Of a stretch of 64,000 nt of DNA, positions 1 through 33,249 are shown in pieces. The stretch is from Artemia franciscana (taxonomy: Eukaryota; Arthropoda; Branchiopoda; Anostraca; Artemiidae). Each line of letters opens with the position of its first letter. The stretch's first letter is position 1. A program made the position numbers and the translations under genes. The DNA lies in assembly GCF_032884065.1 (NCBI RefSeq), contig NC_088866.1, positions 51,530,068 to 51,594,067 of the forward strand, read 5' to 3'. The notes below the pieces were generated by a model. The model saw only the letters and a list, made by a program, of their open reading frames with translations, did not search any database and was not told the origin of the DNA.

Positions 1-156
1 GTTAGGAACCGGTGAATGACCGACACGAAGGCAATGTTCCATGTTAATGGTCATTAGCAATTCTTTATCAGCTCTAGGATCGGTTTCATCGAAGCCATTT
101 ATAAACTGTATAAAAAGTAGTACATACGTAATACTTATATTATACTTAATATTCAT
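1..156 (-). CDS. Possible 5' coding exon of a secreted protein, cut by the window edge
   Basis: On the minus strand an ATG at 156-154 opens a frame that stays open for 52 codons to the window edge. The first ~22 residues look like a signal peptide: a short polar start (MNIKYN), a hydrophobic stretch (VLLFIQFI) and a small-residue region before an acidic stretch (DETDPRADKE). The downstream part contains MEHCLRVGHSPVPN. The segment near the edge is more GC-rich than the AT-rich DNA beside it, which fits coding sequence. I do not recognise the family. It could be a chance ORF, because the open run is short. Confidence 0.35.
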   Translation of the reverse strand, partial: MNIKYNISITYVLLFIQFINGFDETDPRADKELLMTINMEHCLRVGHSPVPN

Positions 157-560
157 CTTTTTGATATTCAATGTTCAGTTCTGCCCATAAGATAACGTAT
201 CGAGTCATTGAAATCGAACAAAAAACAAAACTAATTTAAAAAATTTTAAGATACTTTCTAGTTTGAATGAAAAAAAAAATTAAATTATTGCTCGGACACC
301 ACAAATGTTTTTGCAGTTTATATAATAAATGCAGTTTGTCTTATTTGAGAGTTCGCTTGATAAACACCTTATTTTGGATATAACCTATTAATACAGTGAG
401 CTCAAGCTGGTCTGATTTCCCTATAGACATTTATTGAAACATCATTCATAATCGGATTATTTTCATTTGTTGGCTAATTGATAGTTTTGTTATTTGAGTG
501 CAAATTCCCTTGGGACTTAGTGATTTATTAAGCAAAGAGATTTTCGTACAAGGACTTAAG
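157..560. other. AT-rich non-coding stretch
   Basis: AT-rich sequence between the leftward partial ORF and the LINE. I see no coding, RNA or repeat signature. Part of it may be the 5' UTR or promoter of the LINE, whose exact 5' end I cannot place. Confidence 0.4.
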
Positions 561-600
561 AACTTGAATATATTTCAATGACATATTATCTGCAATAGCC

Positions 601-1675
601 ATGTCGGAGAAATTAGTTTGGAATGCGATTTTGAACTTTTTAAATCGTGCTCGAAAAGCTGGAAATAAGAGTGACGAGATAAGTCGTAAAGCAATCGAGT
701 TTTTTACAAAGGACGATATAATCAAGGCTAAGGAGATACTGTGGTCTTCTGCTCACTACACCAATAGAGTGTCAATTAAAAAAAAGTGCCGAAGACGATA
801 TTAACGAAATGTTAAAGGTACTTGAACTTTGTGAGCAACGTAACGTTGAGCTGCCACTCTTTGTGATAGTTGAACCTGACGAAGTCCCTATCTGTCCTGG
901 TGAGATAGCTGCGGTAATAACCAGAAAAGTTACAGAAGTTTGTAATAAGCTAGACAATTTCATGAACAAGGACCCTCCCGCCCCCTCGATTGTTCCTACA
1001 GTTACTGAAACAAAGCCCTCATATGCTGTGGTACTCAAGAATTTGCCCTCTGACCTCACGAAGTCCGATTTGAGGAAAGACTTTTTGCAAAAAATGTGTG
1101 GCAGAGAGTGCTCTAAAATTGTTGAAGTTCAGCCCAGAAAAGATAATTGGCGAGTTGTTACAGCTAGCAGGGCTGATGCAGAAACTCTTGTCGGGGTCTT
1201 TCAGAACGGTGATAAATCTCTTTCTGCAACAATCAGGAGCCTCTCCCACCTCGGTATTGCTCGATTTGTTCCCAGCAATGTAAATGACGATGAACTTTGC
1301 GCACTGATTCCTAAATGTGTCAGTTCAAGACAGATTGGCAACACCCGCTCGTTTCGATTGAAATTTGAAACCAAAGTTGATCTTATGAATGCCATAAAAA
1401 ATCCCCCAGTCATAGATTATGAGAGGATCAAAGTGGCTGAGTATCTCTCCCTCCCGGTAAGATGTTTCAAGTGTCAAGCTTACGGACATATATCCAGTAG
1501 CTGCAAAAATGAAGCTATTTGCGCAGTCTGCGGTGACCATGGTCATTCAAGCTTCAAAACATCTCCTTGTCAAAGGCCCAAGAAGTGTGCATTGTGCAAA
1601 TCACAGGATCATCCCTGTTACAGCTTCAAATATCCAGTCGCCCAAGGACTTTTAAGTAAAGTTAATTCAGCATAA
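601..1675 (+). pseudogene. LINE ORF1 (gag-like, RRM-like region plus three zinc knuckles)
   Basis: ORF1 proteins coat the LINE RNA and help deliver it to the nucleus. The frame starts at ATG 601 (MSEKLVWNAILNFL...) and shifts at an eight-A run near 780-787. Reading then continues in the frame that contains 809-1675. The middle part (VVLKNLPSDLTKSDLRKDF) resembles the paired RNA-binding region seen upstream of the zinc knuckles in this LINE group. Three knuckles follow near the C-terminus: CFKCQAYGHISSSC, CAVCGDHGHSSFKTSPC and CALCKSQDHPCYSF. The stop overlaps the ORF2 start as TAATG at 1673-1677, an arrangement known in some LINEs to couple termination with reinitiation. Confidence 0.85.
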
Positions 1676-4312
1676 TGGCTCGAGCCTTAAGTCTCATATC
1701 ATGGAATATCAATGGCAAAGTGGTTGACAAAGGCCTAGTCCTCTCTGAACTTTTAAGTACAAATGAAATAATTTTTCTGCAAGAACATTTTTTGTCTCAT
1801 GAAAGGAAAAATTTACTCAGCATTTCACAGAATTCTTATCTCTTATTTCACCCAGCGAAAATGAATAAGAGCCGTGGCCGACCTTCAGGCGGATTAGCTA
1901 TTATTTCACAATTTCCCGTCAATCTCCTTGAGTCGAATGACCATTTCATTGCTGCCGAATTTTCGGACCTAATCTGTATAAACGTTTACCTGCCAACTAA
2001 TTATTGTTCTTCGCAATCAGGGAATAAATTCATAAATGCTTGCAAAAAGCTAGCGAGTTTTGTGAAGGGAGTTTCAAAGCGTCCAAATGCTCGAGTTTTG
2101 ATTGCAGGAGACTTTAATTGTGACTTAACAGACAGTTCATCGCCAAGAACCCAACTCCTTCTGAATTCCCTCCCCCCTTCCTACTCAGTTGCTGACAAAA
2201 CAGAAACTTTCACGTTTATTGGTGTCCTGTCAGCGACTTCTAACCTTGATCATTTTATTGCATCTTTCCCCTGTGAAACTGTCGAGGTAATTTGTGATGG
2301 CTTTTATTCAGATCACCTTCCAATAAAGTTGAAAATAAATGCTTCATTTCATGCCCCTAAACAGCCGGATAAAAAGTGGTTTTATATAAAAGACTGGAAA
2401 GAAGTTAACCGCGAGATGTTTCGTTTTGAATGTGACAGAATATTAAATAAAATAAAGGTGCCCTTTCATTTGTTGTGCACGCGCTCTGGCCTTAGTGAAA
2501 AAGAAATAGCCATCGGACTTACCACCTATCTAGCTGAAATTAACCATGCATTAAAGTGTGCTGAAGCTTCAGCTGTCCCGTGCAAGCGTATTAGGAAAGG
2601 CTCTCAAGTTCAGGGTTGGTCAAAAAACCCTTCCCTTATTTCTGCGTGCGAGTCTTCTAAAATTTGGCTGAATATTTGGAGGGATTGCGGCAGGCCTAAG
2701 TCTGGGACTATAAATGGTCTGCGGCTACGTTCTAAACGTTTTTTTGCTAAAGTGTTAAGAAAACATAAGGTTGATCTTATTGAGAAAAACGCTCATAAAA
2801 TTGCAGAGAACCCTTCGAAGCTCTGGAAAGAATTTGAACACCCTTGTGAACACATTAGTGCAAATAATATTCCTGAGCCTGAGTGGATAAATTATTATAA
2901 GCATGAGTTTTCTTCTCCCGATCCTGCTCTTGAGTCAAAATTTGAAAAAGAATTAAGTGCTTGTCTGAAGAAACGCGAACCTTCGACATTTATAATTAAG
3001 CCAAGTGATGTATCGTTTTATTGTCAAAAACTAAAGAAAAGAAATTCGGTGGGAGTTGATGGAATTACTGCCAGACATTTTGATTATGCAAGTGCTCTTC
3101 TTTTTAATCATTTATCTCTACTTTTTCAAATGTCTATTGAAAACGGAGTTGTTCCTTATCAATTTACAGTTGGTCAAATAACCCCTATCCCGAAAAAAGG
3201 CAAAAAGGATTTTACTTCGTGTGATTCGTTCCGACCTATAACAGTTTCTTGTACTATTTTTAAATTGTTTGAGTAAGTTATTTTGGATGAAATTGTTTTT
3301 AAATGTTATGTCCCACCCCGCCAGTTTGGTTACCAAAAAGGTATTAGCCGGGAGCATGCCCTTTTTGCTTTAATGAATGTTCTTGCTGATGCAGAAAGAA
3401 GTAGATCCCATATTATCCTTTGTGCTTTAGATGTTGCTCGTGCTTTCGACTCTTGCATTTTTTCCCAAGTTTTATTTGAAGCGTATAAAAGAGGGGTAAA
3501 TTTTTGTATAGTGAAGTGCCTTCTGTATATGTACCATCACCTTAAGGCGAAGTTAAAGGGGGAATCTTTCCTTTTTGATATTTTGAAAGGAGTCCGTCAA
3601 GGTGGCCTTACCTCACCTTCTTTATTTAATAACTCTGTTTTAAATGCCCAAAATTCTGTTAATTTTAGTTGTATTCACCGTGGATTTAACTTGTCTTTAA
3701 TAACTTTTGCAGAAGACGTTTTGAATCTAAGCCGTACTTTTAGTGGATGTGAAAACGCGTTTAATCAGCTTTATAATGAATATAAAAATATTGGGCTTTC
3801 TTTCAATGTTGATAAAACTGCTGTTGTAGCTTTCAATTTTAAAGAGACAAATGACCCTATTTTTTTTATCTTTAGCTAATGTTCATGTCCCCCTTTCTCA
3901 AAAATTAGTTTACCTTGGAATGCCTATTGGAAAAAATATGAAAGAAACCGTGAATTTATCCCTTGAACTTTTGAAGAAAAAACTGAGAATTGCTTATGCT
4001 TCAATTGCATCTAATATTAAACATATTGATAAATTAAATCTTGCGAAAATTTATAATAGCCTAGTTGTACCTCATCTCCTTTCTCTTTGTCCGGTTTGGC
4101 AGTTTTTTAGTGAACCTCAGAAACTATCTGTTCGTAGAGTATATTTTCGTTATGCTAAATTCCTTCTCAGTTACCCTCCTTGGACTAGAAATAGTTACTT
4201 AGTGAACAAATTCCGCCTAGTTTTTCCTACATCTATTATTGATAAAAGGCTTCATGATTTTCGTTCTTCTGTGTCGATAGTGTCTCACGCATGGTCAGCA
4301 TTACTTATTTAA
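1675..4312 (+). pseudogene. LINE ORF2: AP endonuclease plus reverse transcriptase
   Basis: ORF2 supplies the nicking endonuclease and the polymerase for target-primed reverse transcription. The endonuclease spans about residues 1-225, with SWNINGK at the N-terminus, GDFNCDL near residue 156 and YSDHLPIKL at the end. The linker contains IPEPEWINYYKHEF, the segment that appears amplified at 4433-5835. The RT contains FRPITVSCTIFKLFE, then ALDVARAFD (motif A), GVRQGGLTSPSLFN (motif B) and FAEDV where YADD is expected. An in-frame TAA lies at 3274-3276. A frameshift occurs in the T-run near 3859-3867, after which the C-terminal domain continues to 4312. The catalytic box change and the two breaks make this copy non-functional. 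Confidence 0.85.
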
Positions 4313-4412
4313 TTGTTTGATTGTGTTGATTTGTATTTATTTGTACTTTTTTTCTCTTATTACTCCATCTTAAGGGCGTTCCGCCCTCTTTTTGTAGATG
4401 GGTTATAAATAA

Positions 4413-4432
4413 ATTGATTGATTGATTGATAA
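4413..4432 (+). repeat. LINE 3' terminal TTGA tandem tail
   Basis: About four to five copies of TTGA follow the AAATAAA near 4405, marking the 3' end of the LINE. The neighbouring array begins immediately afterwards. Confidence 0.7.
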
Positions 4433-5835
4433 TAACTTTAACGATCCTGAACTGAGAATTAAAATAAAATTTATTGTGGAATTCTCTTTTTTCTATGACA
4501 TTATTCCTATGGCTTCTTGGATTAAGCACTATTCTAGTATTTTCACTGTCATTAACTATGCTCTGCGCTCTCGTTTCTTGTATCTCCTTAGTGGTCAAGT
4601 TCCCTTGAAGCTGAAGGAGAAACATATAATCCCAGTATCCTGAGAACTAAAATAAAATAAAATTTATTGTGAAATCTTCTTTTTTCCTATGAAAATATTT
4701 TTTCCTATGACGTTATTCCAGTGGCTTCTTGGGTTAAATACTATTCTAGTATTTTCACTCTCATTAACTATGCTGTGTACTCTCGTTTTTTGTATCTCCG
4801 GTTGTGGTTTATTTCCCTTGAAGCTGAAGCAGAAGCATATAATCCCAGTCTCATGAGAAATAAAATAAAATATAATTTATTGATAAATTTTCTTTTTTCC
4901 TATGACGTTATTCCAGGGGCTTCCTTAATTAAGCATTTTTCTAGCATTTTTCACTGTCATTAACTATGCACCGCACTCTTGTTTCCCGTATCTCCTTAGT
5001 GGTTTAGTTCCCTTGAAGCTGAAGGAGAAACATATAATCCCCCTCTCATGAGAACTAAAATAAAATAGAATTTATTGTGAGATTTTCTTTTTTCCTATGA
5101 CGTTATTCTAGGGGCTTCCTTGATTAAGCATTTTTCACTGTCATTAACTATGCTCCGCACTCTTGTTTTTCGTATCTCCTTAGTGGTTTAGTTCCCTTGA
5201 AGCTGAAGGAGAAACATATAATCCCCCCCTCCTGAGAACTAAAATAAAATAAGATTTATTGTGAAATTTTCTTTTTTCCTATGATGTTATTCCAGAGGCT
5301 TTTTGGATTAAGCACAATTCTTGCATTTTCACTGTCATTAACTATGCTCTGCGCTCTTGTTTTTCGTATCTCTTTAGTGGTTTAGTTCCCTTGAAGTTGA
5401 ACCAAAAGTGTATAATCCCAGTCTCCTGAAAAGTAAAATAGAATTTATTGTAAAATTTTCTTTTTTCCTTTGAAAATGTTTTTCTACGACGTTATTCCTA
5501 TGACTTCTTTGACTAAGCACTATTCTAGTATTTTCATTGCCATAAACTATGCTCTGCGCTCTCGTTTCTCCTATCTTCTTAGTGGTTTAGTTCCCTTGAA
5601 ACTGAAGCAGAAGCATATAATCCCAGTCTCCTGAGAACTAAAAAAAAGTTATTGTGAAATTTCTTTTTTTCTATAAATTATTTTTTCCTTTGGCGTTATT
5701 CCAGCGGCTTCTTGGATTAAGCACTATTCTAGTATTTTCACTGTCATTAACTATGCTGATCACTCTCGTTTTTCGTATCTTCTTAGTGATTTAGTTCCCT
5801 TGAAGCTGAAGCAGAAGCATCTAATCTTAATCTCA
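4433..5835 (+). repeat. Tandem array (~7 units of 184-213 bp) derived from a LINE ORF2 linker
   Basis: A conserved landmark (TGAGAACTAAAATAAAAT or close variants) recurs at about 4453, 4641, 4854, 5049, 5233, 5427 and 5632, with a diverged occurrence near 5836. Unit lengths are therefore 188, 213, 195, 184, 194, 205 and 204 bp. Translated on the + strand, the unit reads like IPMASWIKHYSSIF followed by ALRSRF. This aligns with IPEPEWINYYKHEF followed by ALESKF in the linker between endonuclease and RT of the neighbouring LINE. The array runs straight into an RT fragment at 5836 in the same orientation. I infer in-place amplification of one LINE segment. Confidence 0.75.
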
Positions 5836-6510
5836 TGTGAACAAGTGCTTAAAAGCATTGAACAACTTAAACCGAGATCTGTTGACCATGATGGTATTGC
5901 TGTCTCCCGCCTTCGAACGGAGTCGCAAGATTTAGTTTTCCACCTGTAGCTGCTTTTCCAAATAAGCTTGGCATCCTCTCTGATGCCTGACTCCTTTCTA
6001 AGCGGCGCAGTAACCTCTATGTTAAAGCGTGGAGAGGATCCTTTAAGTTGTGATTCCTTTCGACCCGTAACTGTGGCCTGTAATGTTAACAAAATTTTTG
6101 ACTGCGTTTTGTTACCTTTTGTAGTAGAAATTATGGATAACAGTCAAAATCAGTTTTGATACAGGCGGCGTATTGGTTGTCAGCATGCCCACCGTGTTTT
6201 AACTTATGTCCTTTTACAGGCTGAAGCCAGTGGCTCTGAGGTGCATTTTTGTGCTTTGGACCAGTCGAAAGCTTTTGACAATGTTTCACATGCTCAAATT
6301 ATGTTTTCCCTTGTCTGTTCTGGAGCTTCAGTTTTGGTATAGTAAATCCCATGTTCGGCTAAAGTTTAATTCTAATTTTTTATGGGAACATTTCAATCCG
6401 TTCGGGAGTGCGTCAAGGTAGTGTTCTTTCACCGTATCTTTTCAGTATTTGTATCTACAGTGTGCTATCCAAAATTATGCCCCCCCTTTTTTGTGATTTG
6501 GTAAATGTCT
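5836..6510 (+). pseudogene. LINE reverse transcriptase fragment
   Basis: A diverged relative of the ORF2 at 1675-4312. The translation holds EQVLKSIEQLKPRSVDHDG, then CDSFRPVTVACNVNKIFD, then CALDQSKAFDNVSHAQI (RT motif A), and a scrambled motif B region around 6400-6430 (VRQGSVLSPYLFSICIYS in the frame near 6408). Several stops and frame changes are present. It continues collinearly from the amplified linker upstream, so the array and this fragment are probably one LINE copy that is truncated at its 3' side near 6510. Confidence 0.75.
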
Positions 6511-6589
6511 CTTACGGTATTGGTTGTTATACCTACAAAATTACAAAAGACTTTAGCCATTATTTTTTTTCTTTTCCTACACCAAATTT

Positions 6590-6885
6590 GCCTCAGCTAG
6601 GATACCATCTATCCCTATTTTTACCAACCTGGGCGTTAAAATCTAGTAAAAACAACATATATCTAGCTGGTACCCTGTCTATTTGCTCCTGTAGCTGTAA
6701 GCAGAATTCATCTGAGTCACTAGTGTCTGCGTCAGTCGGTTCAACAGGGACATATACTACTATAACTGGTACCCTGAACTTCTTAGTCATATAGAGTAAT
6801 TAGTATTCTATTATTAATACCTTCCCAGTCTAAACAAGACGTAGCAGCTTCCTTATTCGTCATGAGCCCTACTCCCTGTCTATGC
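6590..6885 (-). pseudogene. RTE-type LINE endonuclease fragment
   Basis: On the minus strand the sequence encodes GLMTNKEAATSC...INNRILI and then, after a frame change, VIVVYVPVEPTDADTSDSDE, LQLQEQIDRVP and DFNAQVGKNRDRWYPS. These are hallmarks of RTE-clade AP-endonucleases; the DFN box belongs to the catalytic core. The same protein segment is the one amplified at 9451-11412. It lies opposite in orientation to the related piece at 7040-7275. Confidence 0.75.
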
Positions 6886-7039
6886 ACCCCATCCTTCCTG
6901 CCTGACTAAACGAATTCTATAACGAAAGTGGTACCAAATATCAGATCTAATTTTCAGTATAAAACCTGGTTAAAACAAAGATATAGAGTTAGCTTAAGTT
7001 AATGGTTTTCTTATGGATAAGGCACCGGTGTTGCCAAAG

Positions 7040-7275
7040 CATGGTTGATAAAATGCTGATCAGACTGATAAAATGCTGTTCAAACAACAATCAAAAGACT
7101 AGGGTATATAGGAGTACTGTTATTAATGTTAAAAGAAAAGATCATCATCTGGCAGTATATGGAGTTAATCTAGAGTGCAGAAAAACTACCTTCTGGGAAG
7201 TTATAACGCTGTTAAGCCTCCATGATAAGAATCTGAAAGAAATTTTCCATGAATTTTGTCAAAAGGTAAGTGTGT
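7040..7275 (+). pseudogene. RTE-type LINE endonuclease C-terminal fragment
   Basis: The + strand reads TRVYRSTVINVKRKDHHLAV followed by NLKEIFHEF, which matches the end of the RTE endonuclease domain. A second copy of the same region lies at about 11570-11770 (VYRSAVTDVKRKDHRLVVS). The fragment has no start codon of its own and is a decayed remnant. Confidence 0.7.
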
Positions 7276-7644
7276 TGTATGATCGCTCATATGATTACAT
7301 ATTATAATATCTCAGTTACTATGGTTATAGTTCGTACATTACTATAATTATCAGCTGGCAGTTTTGTTTCAAAACAGGTTGTTTAACTTTTTGTTGCTAT
7401 GGGCTACACTTCGCTCTTTTAATAGGTTGCAACTGTCACTGCAGTCACGCTCTTGCATACAAAAACGCACTTTTGTTGTAAAAATTGATCTAAAATATTG
7501 TTTTTTGTTCATTACAAAAGTGACTAGCCTATATGTAGCGATTTTCTTTAAAATGAGCCATCAAACACCCCTCAATGATTTTCCAGTGCCCCGCTAGCTT
7601 CAGAGCCAAAAAATGGCCAAAAAGGCGCTTTTGTTACACAATTT
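7276..7644. other. No recognisable gene
   Basis: AT-rich spacer between the RTE fragment and the minisatellite. I see no exon, RNA gene or repeat boundary here. Confidence 0.4.
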
Positions 7645-8150
7645 TGATACGCAATACCCGCTGCTGCCACTTCCCTTGTCTTTCAAGTTAATGGAATATC
7701 CGGCGTATTTGATACGCAATATCCGGCTGCTGCCACTTCCCTTGTCTTTCAAGTTAATGGAATATCCGGCGTATTTGATACGCAATATCCGACTGCTGCC
7801 ACTTCCCTTGTCTTTCAAGTTAATGGAATATCCGGCGTATTTGATACGCAATTTTGATGCGCAATATCCGGCTGCTGCCACTTCCCTTGTCTTTCAAGTC
7901 AATGGAATATCCGGCGTATTTGATACGCAATTTTGATACGCAATATCCGGCTGCTGCCACTTCCCTTGTCTTTCAAGTTAATGGAATATCCGGCGTATTT
8001 GATACGCAATTTTGATACGCAATATCCGGCTGCTGCCACTGCCCTTGTCTTTCAAGTTAATGGAATATCCGGCGTATTTGATACGCAATTTTGATACGCA
8101 ATATCCGGCTGCTGCCACTGCCCTTGTCTTTCAAGTTAATGGATTTTCCT
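7645..8150 (+). repeat. Minisatellite with unit switching from 66 to 79 bp (7 copies)
   Basis: The landmark CTGCTGCCACT recurs at about 7661, 7727, 7793, 7872, 7951, 8030 and 8109, giving periods of 66, 66, 79, 79, 79 and 79 bp. The longer unit differs by a 13-bp insertion (TTTTGATACGCAA), itself a near copy of the adjacent TTTGATACGCAA. Units are nearly identical, so expansion is recent. Because 66 is a multiple of three, open frames run through part of the array on both strands; these are artefacts of the repeat. Confidence 0.9.
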
Positions 8151-8660
8151 CGTCGTTCAAACCATGGGACAGTAAGTTTTCTTTATAATGTTTTCGGACG
8201 AGGCAGTTCTAATTGGGTCATGTCTGTTTCGGTCTAACACAATTTTTAGGAGTTCTGGGCTATTGTTTTTGTTACTATGTTACTTGTTTTTCTTTTACTA
8301 GGCTACGATTTGTAAAGAATTATTATTTTTGTTAATTATAAAAGCTTGCTGATGCTGCAATTTACTTTTTACATAAGCCCGTAAGCAGCTCTCTAAGATG
8401 ATCCAGTCCCCATCTAACTGCGGAAGTAGAAAAAAAATGTTTTCTATGCAGAATGTCGTGATTTCAGCCACTTTCCTTGTTCTGCAAGCCAATAGATTTC
8501 CATTCTTGTTCAAGCCAAGGGACTGTAAATTTCCTAGATAATGATTTTTGGTCAATTGTCTACAAATTGCGGTTCCAATTGTGTATTTGTGTTTCGATCA
8601 GACACCATTTTTAGGGGGGTTTCTGGCAATTTTTCTTCTTACTATGGGAAGTGTTCGTCT
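8115..8660 (+). repeat. Diverged direct duplication flanking the minisatellite end
   Basis: The sequence after the last minisatellite unit (about 8120-8265) is repeated in diverged form at about 8465-8615. Shared landmarks include CTTGT..TCAAG/GCAAG, the run CAAACCATGGGACAGTAA versus CAAGCCAAGGGACTGTAA, and a shared downstream AATTGGGTCA/AATTGTGTAT and GTTTCGGTC/GTTTCGATC. It looks like an older segmental duplication of the minisatellite's own 3' flank. Confidence 0.55.
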
Positions 8661-8754
8661 CTTACTGGATTACAGCAGCAACAACATTTCGACAGGCTGT
8701 CCCCCCCCCGTCAAAAATGCGTTCCGTTTTATTCTTATCCATTTTGATTTCTAG

Positions 8755-33249
<24,495 letters not shown>

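Larger units (their letters stand above)
561..4432 (+). mobile_element. Nearly full-length two-ORF non-LTR retrotransposon (LINE)
   Basis: The element carries a nucleic-acid-binding ORF1 with three zinc knuckles and an ORF2 with AP-endonuclease and reverse transcriptase domains. It ends in a short tandem TTGA tail (about 4413-4430) after a short 3' UTR. The gag-like ORF1 with three CCHC knuckles is typical of the I/Jockey group of LINEs. I do not assign the clade firmly because short tandem 3' tails also occur in CR1-related groups. The copy is inactive: one frameshift in ORF1, one stop and one frameshift in ORF2, and a changed RT active-site box. Breaks at homopolymer runs suggest modest age. 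Its 3' end directly abuts the array starting at 4433. Confidence 0.85.

Noticed and set aside
7600-7936. Long ORFs on both strands over the minisatellite
   Set aside because: The 66-bp period is a multiple of three, which keeps all frames open by chance.
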